The notes under the pieces were generated by a model. The model was not told where the DNA came from. It saw nothing but the letters and a program-made list of their open reading frames with translations, and made no database searches. A stretch of 64,000 bases of DNA from contig JACBWW010000015.1 in NCBI GenBank assembly GCA_020086605.1, forward strand, positions 22,867,225 through 22,931,224, given 5' to 3'. The stretch's first letter is position 1, and the number at the start of each line of letters is the position of its first letter. Of this stretch, positions 1-12,548 are shown one piece after another. Made by a program: the position numbers and the translations under genes. Origin of the DNA: Lanius collurio. Taxonomy: Eukaryota; Chordata; Aves; Passeriformes; Laniidae.

Positions 1-3000
1 GATTTGGGGTTTATAAGCTCTACCCTAGAACATGTAAGGATGACGAGGCTAACAAAGACTAACTATTCTATTACAATTCTTCAGCAGTAGCATATATAGC
101 CCATTATGCATGAATCTGTATCTCAAGCTTCATTTTTCAGAGATAGTTATAGACCCAAAGGACAAAGAATCAAAAGTAAAAAAGCAGTACATCTCAAAAA
201 GCCTTGTGGAGTCAGTTCTGCTTTTTAAAGTAAACACTTATGGTAGTGAGTCATTACAAAACCCTAAGATTGACACCTAAGTTTCCACAAATAAAATCTT
301 CCAACTTCCTCTTCCATATGACTGCACAAGAGTTTACCATATTACAAATATAGATTTGCATATTACTTGCCTCTCTTTTTTTTTTATATGTTAATTTTAA
401 GTTACTTTATTCTCAGAAATATGCAGAAGAGTTAGAGAGAATTCCAGAAAATAAATCCTTGAACTCGCATTAGGAATTGGGAAAGATTATATACAGTAAG
501 ATCATCAAATAATGATTAAGCAGCCATAAATCACTGCTTATAAGCAAAAGGGAAACTATTTTCTAATGAACTTCTATCAGGAGATTATTTTTTCCTAAGA
601 AACCAGCAATAAATTGCTAACCATGCATCTTTTATCAAGAGCACCAGCATTTTGCAGTTGTGTTTCCAATATATTTGAAGAATCGATTGCAATTTGCAAC
701 TGTACTCTCATTTAAGTAATAAATAAGTAAATAAGCTTTTGAAGTATCTCCTTGGCTGCTTTCAAAGCCTTTTCACTATCAAATACTATGTTAAGGTTTT
801 AAAAACCATATCCTGGTATCAACTTCTGAAAGTAAAACGGAAAAAGAACCAAGTCTGAATGCCTTGGTGTTGGCTCTACTGCAATGCAACTAAGTACCAG
901 ATTATCTTCAGATACTGAATATATCTGTGTTTAAAAAACAATAAAAATTACCATTTCAATAAAATAGGAGCCTATAAAGCATTTTGGTTTTTTTAAGCAG
1001 CAAGCTAAAAAGCAATCATGATAATCACTGCAGAGAGGCTAACCTGCCTTTCACCTACTTACACTGTTTATGTACTGAAACAGTCTGGCAAGGGATATAA
1101 TCAGCTGCTTCTTTGAGAAAGTAGAACTAATTTTCAGAAAGATTATTTGTGACAGATTTCCTGAGAAAACTGAAAAACTCTGTGGGTTTCAGGAAGAGCT
1201 TGACACTTGCCCCATATTCTTCAATGGATTTTTAAACACACACAGGACTGCTCAATACTTCTTGAACAGCTCAAGCACATATCATCGTCTTTAAATAAAA
1301 AAACCCATTCAAAAGCAGATTCTCACCAAGCACTGAAAACTCAGTGCTGGCAGGCCATGGAAATTAAACAGGCAGAAAGGTTTTAATCAGCCATGGTGAA
1401 CCAATGCTAAGAGCAGCTCTTACCCCAGGGAGCAACAACTCATCATAAGATACAGACAGAAAGCCTTCACCAGGAATCCTCAGATGTCCTCCAGTTTAGG
1501 TTATGTTATAAATTACCTGAATATATTGTTATCTATATATTTGAATACAGAGTGAATATATTTCCTCAGAAATTCTACGAACAAGTAATCAGTGTGAAAA
1601 GAACAGCTCTAGATGATGCACTTGAGATTTTTAGAAAACAGGCATGGATTTGCAATGGGGCTGGAGGCGTTATCCAGACAACCTGAAGTGGCCACAGTCA
1701 TTTGCAACAGAATGCTATTGTGCAAGTGAAGTGCTGAAGTACAGCAAATATAGAATAATTGAGGGTTCATTTTTTTATATGCAATTTTCAAGCCATCCCT
1801 CCTGCCATATTAAAGGGCTTGGAAGGTCACCAAATAGTGCCCTGAGATGGTACTTAAAGGAAAATGTTGCACAAGGCTGCATGTCAGCAGCAAGGTAAAC
1901 ATGTCCTTGAATGGCAGTTGATCACCATAGGACTTGAGGTTACCAGGAAAACAGCATTTATAGGATGCAGACAGAGTTTTTCCTACACATTGCAGCAGGC
2001 TCAAATACTGTGCTGTGTAGCACAAAAGAAAAGCTTGCCCAGTCAATAGACACAAGGCTGATTTATACAACCAGCCTTTCTCATGCATGCATATTCTTCT
2101 TCAGCATCACAACTATTAAGTTACCAGGTTTTTAGAGCTACTCACTAATCAAAAACCCATCAGAACCAAGCATTTGCAGCTGAAGAATATAGTGTCAAGG
2201 AAATTTGTCTATATATTCTGAGAGGAAGTGACACTTCCTGCAGCTTTGCTGCCTTTGAGAGGCTGGCACGCCAAGCACTGACAGGAGAATGAATAGAGCC
2301 AGTCATGCTAAACATGCATCCTATTGTTTTGGGCTGTGTCGGTCAGATCCACTGTCAACACATTTTCTGTTTCTCCCTCTGCCTCCCCCCACCACCATCT
2401 TTTGTTGCTGTTGTTGGCAACTCATACTCATCCTATTTTATTCAAGAAGAATATGCTGCGAACCATGCTGCATCTGCCAGACCTGTTCTTTTAAAGCAAC
2501 ACATGCACGTTTACTTTTTTATTTTTTTCTCTAAAAGGCCTCCAAAAATAACCCCTTGGGAAGCAGGAAGGGCTTTCCCCTTTTGAAACTAAATCAGTGT
2601 CAGGGGAAAACTCATTTAATTTCCTCCTCACTAAAGAATGAGTGTTTCAAAAGGTGGCCCTGGATGGGGACACACCTCCCAATTTCACAGATGTGTGCTG
2701 GTATATACACAGATGTGCATATCTTCTTACTGCTTTACGGTGATCAGGTTTTGAAGGGAGAAGTCTCCCAAACTTTAATCATGCTTTTTTCAAAGACTGG
2801 CAGCTTGACCAGGTGTTTGATCCATAACTCAGCCTGAGCCACCTCTGTGTGGGCAGAAAGAGCTCATGGTGAATTAGAAACCTCAACATGGGACACACAA
2901 GTTGGGACTCAAACATGGGCAAAGCCTGAATGCTCTGTAGGTTTTTGAGGCAATTTCTATTCTACCTAATGAAAAATTGCAGTTTGTCTGCTTTTTTCCC

Positions 3001-3739
3001 CCCAATCAACAAATATCACTTTCATACAAAATAAAATTATTTAAAATGAAATTGAATTTAGTAAATGCTAATGAAAACTGTTTCATCTCTCTTTGCAAAG
3101 AGATTCATAAATTATGAGGAGAAAGAAAAAAAAAATAAAAAAAAGGTGTCATCCTCTAGGAACATATTTTACCTTCAGTGTCACAACCAGATAAATTTCC
3201 TCAATAAACACTGTCCAGGATTTTACTGTGGTCTGGAATTATTCCAGATCGGGAAAAGGTTTATCAGCAGGGAAAACAAAAAATAGGTGCACTATCCCTC
3301 AAAAAGTCATGAAGCCTAATTTAGATTCTATCTTAGAATTTAGGGAGCAAGACCTTAAAAGTCAATCACGAGCCAGAAGGAAGCCTTGCTTTTGTTTAAT
3401 TTTCAAACCTGGCCACCCGCCTTGAGTTTAAAGACCAATAATAAAATGTAAGCACACTGTAAAGTGGTTCCTCTCAGGTTTCCCCTTAGGGAAAGCAACA
3501 CATTTGTCAGGATCACAAATGCCATCTCTTGCCTTTCCTGTGGCCAAGAGCAGAACCTGCCTGAAGAGATGCTTATACACAGGTTCTATGAATGAAATCA
3601 AATGATAAAAAGGTAAGTTGCCAGGGTTCTGGCCTACACACATTTAAAGGAAGACTGAAACTACAACCTACAGGGAGAGGCTGTCAAAGCAAAGAATGGC
3701 AGAAAGTCACCCTGCTAGACAAAATAGAAAAGACTGTGA

Positions 3740-3757
3740 TTTTTTTTTTTTTTTTTT
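3740..3757. repeat. T18 homopolymer
   Basis: Uninterrupted run of 18 T. On the minus strand it would be an A tract, but no AATAAA lies immediately upstream of it on that strand, so it is treated as simple low-complexity sequence rather than a retroposon tail. Confidence 0.85.
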
Positions 3758-6185
3758 ATCAATCACACAGGCTGTATCACATCACTCTTTTTAACCCTGA
3801 AGCTTCAGGAAAGAAGACAGGCTTCTAAGGACCCCTAGGTTACTGCAGTGAGAGAGCATAAATGATGTTATGAAAAGTGGGATCAAAAGAGAAAAAGTAA
3901 GATGAAAACAGAGGCCTATCAATCTGTTTCAGGAAAGCTAGGGCAGCGCCAAAAACAGAAAACATTTTTTTAAGTTGCAAAATCTCTTAAACATGACAGA
4001 CAGAAGTTGAATAAACATTGCTTTTCCAAGGAGGAGGGAGGGCAGATAATGGTCATTTGAGGTTACAGGACTTGACAGGCTACCCTTGATCAGCAGGGAT
4101 ATTATGAATTAAGAGATTTTTTGGACTTTATTCCTGCTTCTCAATGTTATGCCACTTCTGATGACACCACTGCAGTAGGACAGATTTACGAGATTATTTA
4201 ATCCCATTTTACTTCAAACTCCAGAAATTTATGAATAGGGAAGAATGAAATGGCTTGCCAAGGCTGTGTTCCTCAATAAGTACCTTGAATAGTATCAAAA
4301 GACGGGACAGTGCATTCTGCACTGATCACAGCCAAGGGGAAATTATTTAAAACAAAACAAAAACAACCCCCACATATACTTCTACACGTATATTGATCAA
4401 AAGACACTCAAATTTCTGGGTTACACCATCTGCTGAGTTAGGAAACAAAAGAACAACCTCCCTTTGGCAAGTTTTCACACCCATGTGCTTCAACTTTAAC
4501 AAGCTCACTGGGTAACAGGACCAATTACAAAATACCACAATTTTCATTGTGGGGGAAACGTCTTTGAAAGAAACTTGTTATGTGACCTCAGATAACAACG
4601 CAATTAAGTGTGGATCCTCTTAAAAGGTCTCCTTAAATTCTTCTTTAATCTTTTTTTCAGTGTTCTGTTCACTAATGTCTGGATCCTTTTTTGCATTCTC
4701 TCTTCTCGCCTCCTAGCTTTTCCTTTCAGTTTTAGCTCCAATTTTTTTCTCTGCTCCATTTACCACACTACCTCCCATATACTCCTAACTTAATCTGCTA
4801 AGCTTCTTGCATTCCCTTGCAGTCTCTTTCAGAAACATGTTTTTCAATCATACCTATAAGGCCTTTTGAATATAAACACAATGCATAAAAATGAAATGGG
4901 GAAAAAAGTAACAAAATTAGTCTAATCACTTCTGTATGTTTTCTACTTTCCATCCCAAACATTCACTCTCAGTTACACCTTTAGAGTTACTTCTTTAAAA
5001 CAAAGATATTTAAAAGAAATTGAGACTTCAGTTTCCCTGGTTTCCAGCTGCATAATTACCTACAGAATTGCCTACCTATTTCTTTTCTATGCTAAACCCT
5101 AATTGCTGGGTTCTTCCTACATCCAACTTCTTGCAACCCAAACACAACTAAGAAAGCGGAGAAGTAAATAGGTACTACAAGATAGGAGTGCAAATGTTAA
5201 GAGAAAATTTTATCATTATAAATCAACTCAATTCAAAAACCCGTATCAAATTTAAATCAATATAACTAAATTGGGATTGGCTGTGTGCAAGTGGCAGTAA
5301 GAACAGAATAGGTCATCATTTATATTTTTTGAAAGAAAAAAATATTATCTTTTCCAAAGGCTTCTGAATACAGTCAATTTCCAATCTTATATAAATTGTA
5401 TGAAGATAGGTACATGAAGAACCGTGCAATCTTTAGATACTTCAGCAGCATGGGCTAAGTATCATCTATTCATCATCACTGGAGCACCGAGGTAGAATTT
5501 GCTTTGACCTCAGATTTGTCTAGCAACTCACAGAAAAGCACTAAATGTGTAAATGTCCATATTCCAAGGGAAAGCAAATCTATCAAAGTGACAATTCAGA
5601 AAGTCAGGAAACCTCACCTTGGATTCATTTCTGGCACATTTGCTTACTCATAATTCAATATCTAAAATCAGAAACGCTTTAGCAGCACAGTTACCAGTTT
5701 TCTTTTTTAGAATTGCAGTAGTCTAGACCTGCTCCATGTATGAACCTCTAGTGATTGCAAACTTGCCATTTTGTCAGAAGATTTTTACCTGCAATAATTA
5801 CTGTTATGACATCCAGCAGCACTGCTAATCTGATGTTACAAGTTAGTTCAATTATTTCAGTATTAGGCATTAATAATTTAATTAGTTGTGAAGTTTTTTA
5901 TATAAAGACTTAGTAAAGTGCAATAGAAGTTTTTACTTATTCTAGAAGGATTTAAATGTAGCATTTTACATCATTAAACTCAGTCTACTTAAATTTAAAT
6001 AGAAGTACTGCTGTAAGACTGAAATCAAACAGTCCTAAGTGCAACAGCAAAAATTTCTATTATTTCACAGATATGCCATTATGTCAGAGATGTCATTTTT
6101 CTGAGAATACAATATGCAATTACAATACACAGTGAAGAGAACCTGGAAGCTAAAACTCAATGGATGCCTGTGTGAAGACACCCAT

Positions 6186-6219
6186 CAGCTTCACTGGGCT
6201 TTGACTCAGGCTGTTACCA
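6186..6219. repeat. Possible ancient amniote repeat fragment
   Basis: The core AGCTTCACTGGGCTTTGACT followed by CAGG resembles a short word (roughly TTCAGTGGGCTTTGGATCAGG) that I recall as frequent in bird, turtle and crocodilian DNA. I cannot assign a family, and the match is short, so chance is possible. A related motif is at 21500-21533. Confidence 0.25.
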
Positions 6220-7935
6220 CAGATCAGTCAATGTAATTCCCCTCAATGCGTCCGACATTAATTAACATGGCAAAGAACAGCACATAGCAAACAAATGATG
6301 ACAAAATTGCCCAAAGCCTCACCTTCCACTGAAGCTTAACCATCAGGTACCATTTCATAACCTTCTGAAAGGCTTTCAGACTCCAGACAACATTCTGGTG
6401 CTGTCATTAGATTAGAACACATTCGTTGACTTTCCTCCCTCCATTAAAGGTTAGTATTCGCAGTTATTTCTGGCTACCAAGAGGCAGCGTTCGGGCACTG
6501 ATTTACAAACACTGATTCCAAGTGGGAATTTTTCAGCCAAGTTTATGAGGATTCATTCTCTACTTTCTACAAAGTCCAAGTCACAACAGGACAGATCTTT
6601 ACCATGTCCTTACTCATCCAGCATACAGAAGAAATTAAAAATTGACCTCTCCCTATCTTTCTGGAGGCATGCTGCTCTAATGGAGTTATGTCATCAGCTT
6701 GGACAACCTGAGTTGTATAAATTTCACCTCCACTCATTTGTGAACAAATTATTATGTTGAAAAATCCTAGAGGCATCAGTAATCTTACACAAGTCCACTT
6801 GCTTCTGAAGACAAGCTTTTAGATTCCTCTTTAACTCAACAGCTCCTAATTGAAAGCCAAACAATAGTAACCTTTGTAATCAAGAACCTAAAGTTTTACG
6901 GTTTTATGACAGTGTACTAACAAGTGTGAGTTAACAGCAGGTCAGTCAGCCTACAGCCTCTATAAAGGGTACCTAGTCAGAATATCTATCTTGCAAGACA
7001 GATTAACCCAAATGAAATCAGGCATAAAGCTTGGAGAATTCTAATTATCTCATTTAGTAATAACCTCTAAAGCATTGCTCCACAGCATTCAGAAACTTCT
7101 TGCATTTTTCCTTACAAAACACCTTCATCTGTAAATATGTTTACTGTTGTTTTCCAAAATCCCTCATACTTGGAACTTGAAACTCTTTCCTTGCTCTGTC
7201 CCAGGTGAGATAGGTGTGAAAAGATTTTTATTTCCTTAGAGGAGAGGATAACATGTACATGGTCTTAATAAAATCAGTATTGCTCTGATTTCTCAAGTGA
7301 GGCATACACTTATACACTAGCAGCTTTTAGAAACCATTTGAGATGTGCTTCATTCACTTTCCTGTGTGAGATCCTGAGTACTCAGCACCTCTAACCATCA
7401 GATCAATACTGCATGCTAAACAGTTTCTGTGTCAAAGGCTCCTCTGAGCTGGCACACTCAAGACAGTTGAGATCAACTCATAAGTAATTCTAGTGTGAAA
7501 GATTTCTTGCAGAGCATACTTTTCAGAAAATTTGTTTTTCTACACAGCTATCTTCCAGCAAGGACTAAATTACAAAATTTAATCTCTTTCATTTGATTTA
7601 GGCTCATTTTTCACTCTCCTTTTGCTTTGATTTACCTTATCTCTGTTTCCAGACAAGACTGAGTAGCGACAAGAGATGTATTTCTGTTCCACGGCAGTGC
7701 AAGCTCACTGCTGCTTTGGTTCCCCTAAGTCAGGTCTTCCAAGACAGATTCTGGGGAATGCCTGCACAGTGTTAGATTCTTTTAGGCTTTTGTTTTCACC
7801 TGTTTTGCATCATTGTTCACAGTAGGTGTGGCAATATAACCACCTCATGTATCTCTTACTTAAAAACATAGTCACATAGAGCAAACATGGAAGATCTGAA
7901 ATTGGCAGCTCCTCAGAGAAGACCATGAATTAAAA

Positions 7936-8475
7936 ATGTTACTGAACATCAAGAGTAGAGCACCCTGGAATCTTTGGGTGCCTGAGAAACACAGTCTCAT
8001 GATTGCTCTGTTCTCTGCGTCAGTAGGTCATAGAATGAATGGTCTCAAGGAACTGAGAGCAAGATTTCCCCACTCACAACGAGAGTTCAAGGCTACAGAT
8101 GCAGATGCCCATCGTTTCCAGAAAAGGGCTCACAGATTAGAGGAACACATGGGTGAAGGAAATTGGCCAGGAGTCAGTTTGGATGTTTACAAAGAATATA
8201 TTCTGAAATCATTCAAATCAGTTGTCAAGCATACAGAACAAGTACTAGCAAGAAACCAAAAAGGTTCTGATGGTACCTCCTCTCCAGGTTTCTGCTGCAA
8301 CCCTTCCTGGCTTCTATGTGGTTTTCATCACCACCAGTTTCTTATTAAAATTGAAGCATCTTGCAGTTGGCTAGATTCTGTGGAAAACACTGACACTGAT
8401 ATTTTAGGGTTTTTTTCCTTTACTCTAAATGAAATGCAACCTGATGATGACTGTAGTTTACCAAGCCTCAAATGA
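7936..8475 (+). CDS. Uncharacterised 179-codon open frame, possible exon or retrocopy remnant
   Basis: I do not recognise this product. The frame runs from ATG at 7936 to TGA at 8475. The middle part (about residues 30-115) is hydrophilic and charged, with a helix-like stretch containing LDVYKEYILKSFKSVVKHTE. The two ends are less protein-like: the first 30 residues are mixed, and the last 60 are rich in Cys, Phe and His with no known motif. A pyrimidine-rich tract ending in CAG at 8021-8023 could be a splice acceptor. ATG-GTACCT with GT at 8273-8274 could be a donor. Together they would bound a 249-nt internal exon (8024-8272) read in this same frame. No promoter, Kozak-strength start or neighbouring exon is evident. 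Alternatives are a chance frame, a decayed retrocopy, or an exon of a gene lying mostly outside the window. Retained because it is the longest plus-strand frame and is more hydrophilic than its surroundings. Confidence 0.25.
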   Translation: MLLNIKSRAPWNLWVPEKHSLMIALFSASVGHRMNGLKELRARFPHSQREFKATDADAHRFQKRAHRLEEHMGEGNWPGVSLDVYKEYILKSFKSVVKHTEQVLARNQKGSDGTSSPGFCCNPSWLLCGFHHHQFLIKIEASCSWLDSVENTDTDILGFFSFTLNEMQPDDDCSLPSLK

Positions 8476-10599
8476 CTCAGAAGATAAATTGCTCTGGGTT
8501 AAAATATATTGGTGCTCTTGCTGTAAAACTATTTCCCTTTGTATGGGCAAGAGTGAGATCGAGACTTGCAAGGCACATTAAGGTGTGCAAGTACAACTTC
8601 AACTGACATGGCACACCACTGTCTATTCAGTTAAATCCTAAAGATGTTTTGGGATTCTGAGACTGTGGAGTTTAAATTACTTGGTTTGCTTTCTAGCTCA
8701 AGAAATAAATATTCATGTTTCCAGACTAAGGGGACACCAATTCTCTCTTTTCTGATGTCCAGTTCAAGGAACATTTTTACAGTTTGAAGATGTATTAAAA
8801 GTTAGTCACAGTCACTAACTTACAAACACACTGTATTGAACAGATTTTCGTCACTTAAAATAGGATGATGTACAACACACTACATCATCTCATTTTTTCC
8901 TCTATCATTATTTTTAGATACAGTTATGCTTTTACACCTTCCATTAACTTTCTGAATCTCACATATAGATCCTCATGCAGAAATTGCTACACCTCTCTTT
9001 TGAGTTAGGAAGCCAGCTTTCATTTTCTTTGCTATATTACTATTTTAAACAACACAGCAAGAGATAAAACACATGAAATCGCATTTGTAAGAACAAAACA
9101 AAATTGGCATGGTGACCCATAATCAGATGCAGTTTCTGAAACCACTGTGAAATTGATCTTTTTGAAAATGACAAGATTTTGTTAACATCCCTTTAAAGTA
9201 CTACTTTACACCAGTGCTTATAAACAACTTTTAAAGGCACAAAGAGAGAATTATATATCATAAACAAATGTCGTAGTAATCTTAAAAGGGAAGTCAGATT
9301 TAAAAGCAGAAGAAAAACCAAAAAAAGCAAGTGAGCACAAGTAATCAGTCATTCAACTCCAAAAATGAAAAATGGTGAATGCTTGCATATTGCTACTTTC
9401 ATCAGTCCAACAGACTGCATAATTTATGTCCAAGAGAAGACAAAATTTGCCACAATGTATTTTTTTCACAAGCTTCAGAGAAGGTAATTTTCTCAGATGA
9501 TGTAATCCTCCATTTCTGTTTTAGCAGTGTAAAAAATGAAAATATAGTCAGAATAAGTCTACTATGCTAAGTACTCAAGGATCTTACCATGTAACTTGTG
9601 TAGTCAGCTAGAATACATTGTTTACTTTAATGCAAATAAAAATTAAACCCACAAATTGATGTCAATTATTTAGGTGCAAAATATTTGTCCTTTGAATTCA
9701 GTTGCTCATACTGGTTCTGTATAATAAACTGAAAATAATACATAACCACATTCTGCTGTCCTTCAACCACATAAAACTTATCACAGCTATCTTTTCTTAC
9801 AGAATAATTTACTGTCATCAACTTACAATAAACTGAGTACCTCATTTATGATCTCTAACCACACAGTATTTCAGCTTCCATTTGAAAGGATAAAATAAAC
9901 ATAAACAAACCCCAAAAGACTAGTGCAGCCAGAAGACCTGCATTTCACATCCAAACATTCACCGAATCACAGTATTTCAGGGCAGCTCACCCACTGAAGA
10001 TGTTTTCCTATAGATTAGAGCATGGAAAAATCACAGCATTTCAATTTTCTCTCATAGGCTTTATTAGCAAAGTTAAAAGGCATTTTTCTTCAAGTTAACT
10101 GTGCTGTTAAGTCATGGGTCTTTCCCATTAAAATATAATTCAGACAAGAGTAAAGCAAACACTTGCTACCTGCTAAACACAAAACACCAGCAAAACCCTC
10201 AGCTAATGTCCCTTTCTTCATCGCAGAATGCATGCAAACCCTAGGAGGGGAAAACTGCACTCAAATACAATTAGCATTTCAAAAGGGTCTCTATATCAAT
10301 AAAAAGGAAGTTTATAGAAAAACCTTATAGTAAAGGCTTCAGAGAATTCAGTTTAAAGTGTAATGAGGATGTGGTTTTGTTCACCCCATAGCCCAGATGA
10401 GTATGTAAATCTTCATCATAACATATAAAAACAATTTAAGAATGGCTGTGGCATCCAGATCTTGGTGGTCTCCATACATAAGCTTCTCTGGAAAGCCAAT
10501 GTCAGAATGTTGGCATCTTATCACATCAAAAAAGGCAAACTGTGGGAAAGGAAGCAAGTCCTTACACACATGCAATCCCAAGTTGCGGGAAGGGCACAA
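8476..10599. other. Gene-free AT-rich stretch
   Basis: No gene is supported. A weak CR1-end-like word occurs near 9964-9985 (GAATCACAGTATTTCAGG) but lacks the following CR1 consensus. The remainder is unremarkable AT-rich sequence up to the LTR remnant. Confidence 0.55.
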
Positions 10600-10654
10600 A
10601 CATCTTGGACACCTGGGACTTGGACTGTATCAAAGTGGTACCTCCAGAGGAACA

Positions 10655-10875
10655 CACTGGGGACCCCCACCACTGAGACCAGAAGAAGGGCCACCAGGAC
10701 ACTGCAGCACCCATGTGGTGGCAACCATCCTTCTACTTAACTCAGCTCTCTCTTCCCTGCCACCCTCGCCCTCCCCAACTTTTACATTTACCACTAAAAA
10801 TCCATAATACTGACATCAGTACATGATCGCACCTTAATTGGGACAGATGTATCTTTTAATAATCAGACCCTGACA
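10655..10875 (+). mobile_element. ERVL-like LTR remnant, 3' portion (5' LTR)
   Basis: This segment aligns by eye with the 3' half of the LTR at 62843-63355. Shared landmarks, in order, are ACCACTGAGAC, CTACTTAA followed by a CT-rich tract, ACATTTAC, AAAATCCATA, GACTTCAG/GACATCAG, TTAATT-GGG-CAGA and AATCAGACC. The terminal dinucleotide CA is at 10874-10875. The polyadenylation signal is degenerate (CTAAAA where the other copy has AATAAA). The LTR's 5' half is missing or too diverged to recognise; homology fades leftward somewhere in 10600-10655. A tRNA-Leu-type primer binding site follows five bases later, which identifies this as a 5' LTR and fixes plus orientation. Confidence 0.75.
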
Positions 10876-10880
10876 TTATT

Positions 10881-10898
10881 TGGTGTCATAAGTGGGAT
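10881..10898 (+). promoter_or_regulatory. Retroviral primer binding site, tRNA-Leu type
   Basis: TGGTGTCATAAGTGGGAT differs at one position (T for G at the ninth base) from the complement of the 3' end of a vertebrate tRNA-Leu including CCA. ERVL elements are known to prime from tRNA-Leu. It lies five bases after the LTR's terminal CA, the expected place for minus-strand priming. The match was made from memory of the tRNA, not by alignment. Confidence 0.8.
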
Positions 10899-12457
10899 CA
10901 TAACAAATAATCCGCATGTATTTAAGGCCTATTAACTGTATTAACATAAACCCAAGAACCTCAGTTGTGAGGCTATGCATCATAAAGCAAAGAGGCCTGT
11001 ATCCTATCTAAACTTAGGCTGGTTTGTAATCAGCCTAAGTGGCAGTTAAAATTACTACAATGAATCCTCACCCACAAAGCTCAAAAATACGGCTTAGGTA
11101 GCAAGACAAACATCTGTTCCCTGAATAGTAAGCAAAATTTGGTCTTGATATCTGAATAGTACCTCCTAACCAGAAATAGATGATCCAAAATGAAAAATAA
11201 AAACTTAGAACGTGGGTCTTCTTTGCATAAATTTCTTCTATAGGTCTTGGTATCTGAATCGTACCTCCTAACCAGAAATAGATGATCCAAAATGAAAAAC
11301 AAAAACTTAGAATGTGGGTCTTCTTTGCATAAAAATTCTTCTATAGATCTGCATTAATTCTGCATGAATACAGTAAAAAAATGTCAGCCTGTGGCTGTTT
11401 TCTGTAGGATTGCACAAAAAAAGCAACAGGGTAATAAAAGGATTGCTGGAATTCCTTGTAGCATTGGGGTGCTAAAAGACCAGAGCTATCCATGGGGACT
11501 AGAAATAGAAAAATGCTTTTTTCTACTGTTCAGAGATAAGCCGTGGTCCTTGTACTTGCTTCCCAATCCAAATGACGATGCTTGCCCCTGTCATAATTAG
11601 AACTGTAAATCTCAAAGTACGTTTCCTAAGTTAGCTGGCTCCCTGACATTCTACAGTTTTCACAGATATAATGAAGAACACTGGGGGAAACAAAAAATTA
11701 AAATCCTATTATACAGTGTACTGAACTTTGGGGGTGAGGCGACTTGCTTATTTCTGAAGAATCATTACCATGGTTGAGCACCAGTATATTATAATAACAA
11801 CAACAAATAAAAAATTCACAATCTTTTCAAGTAGGAAAAAAGGTGCTGTTGGTGAGAGCCAAAAACTTTAAACACTAGATGATGATACCTTTTGTACTAC
11901 CACAGAGGGAAATAAAAGTCAGAGTTATTACTGAGATCTGTTTTTTTGGCTCCTTCAGCAAAATGTCAGCAAACTGACTCAAATGACAGTGACAGTTGTT
12001 AAACCTTTCTTCAAGGAGCAGTTCAACGAGTCAGTGTGAAACAAACAAGACTCTTGTGTTTTCCATACTGATACAACTTGCTTTTCTACTGTACAGGGTT
12101 TGGATCTTTTTCTCTTATGTATTGACTTGAGTGTTTTTGTGCTGTGGGTATTTTTTTCTTTCCTATTCATTTTCAGTATGGCTACACTGAAAGGCTAAAT
12201 TTTAGGTTGAGAAAAACTGTGAGAATGTTTCTGATAGCTTTCAAGAAATACTAACAGAAGAGAGAAAATAACATCTTCACAGGGCTGGGCCTTGAAGCTC
12301 ATTTGTTTCTGATGCCAACACAGTTGGTAGATGACCTGGTACTCTCTTGTAAAAATGGACAGGGAAACACAAAATTTTCTGGAAGACCACGACAAACATT
12401 TGAAAAAGCTAGAAAGCCCATAACAATTCCAGGGCTAATGTGGCACTCCCGCAGCTG
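10899..12457 (+). mobile_element. Decayed ERVL-like internal region
   Basis: This is the stretch between the primer binding site and the start of the second LTR piece. It is only about 1.56 kb, whereas an intact ERVL interior is several kb, so most gag and pol must be deleted. I could not find gag, protease, reverse transcriptase or integrase motifs in any frame. The final roughly 250 bp (about 12200-12450) has a composition consistent with sequence upstream of a 3' LTR, but this is inferred from position. It contains the 102-bp tandem duplication at 11141-11345. Some of it could be host DNA if the two LTR pieces belong to separate insertions. Confidence 0.4.
11141..11345. repeat. Two-copy tandem duplication, 102-bp unit
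   Basis: Copy 1 is 11141-11242 and copy 2 is 11243-11345; both begin GGTCTTG and end TTCTTCTATA. I count about five substitutions and a one-base insertion near the end of copy 2, so identity is about 94%. The unit is a multiple of three, so a minus-strand open frame (11081-11302) passes through both copies and repeats a block around FILDHLFLVRRY. That frame is probably fortuitous. Confidence 0.9.
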
Positions 12458-12548
12458 GTATAGTTAAGGAAGCTTCCCTGTCTGACCATCCTGGAGCCCC
12501 TCTGGCAGCCACTCTCACCACCTGAGATGGGGCCAAGGCCCCTTCACA
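12458..12548 (+). mobile_element. ERVL-like LTR remnant, 5' portion (3' LTR)
   Basis: This aligns with the first about 100 bp of the LTR at 62843. Shared blocks in order are AAGGAA..CTTTCCTGTCTGAC (here AAGCTTCCCTGTCTGAC), ATCC-GGAGCC, TCTGGCAGC, CACTCTCACCACC and GGGGCCAAGGCCC. It stops matching near 12548 and continues into unrelated sequence, so the LTR's 3' part is lost or replaced. Same orientation as the LTR piece at 10655-10875, so the two are read as the outer ends of one decayed provirus. Two independent fragments cannot be excluded. Confidence 0.65.

Larger units (their letters stand above)
1..7935. other. Gene-free AT-rich stretch
   Basis: I see no recognisable gene or well-preserved mobile element here. 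Open frames are all under about 95 codons, overlap on both strands and show no known motif. The sequence is AT-rich with short homopolymer runs, the clearest being an 18-nt T run at 3740-3757. A short motif at 6186-6219 may be an ancient interspersed repeat and is listed separately. The stretch looks like intergenic or intronic avian DNA. Short conserved noncoding elements could be present but cannot be judged from one sequence. Confidence 0.6.

Noticed and set aside
9964..9990. CR1 3' end (GAATCACAGTATTTCAGG)
   Set aside because: About 18 bp resemble a CR1 terminus, but the following consensus is absent.
10442..10807. 121-codon plus frame as a gene
   Set aside because: Its C-terminal half is LTR sequence, including the CT-rich tract read as Ser/Pro codons.
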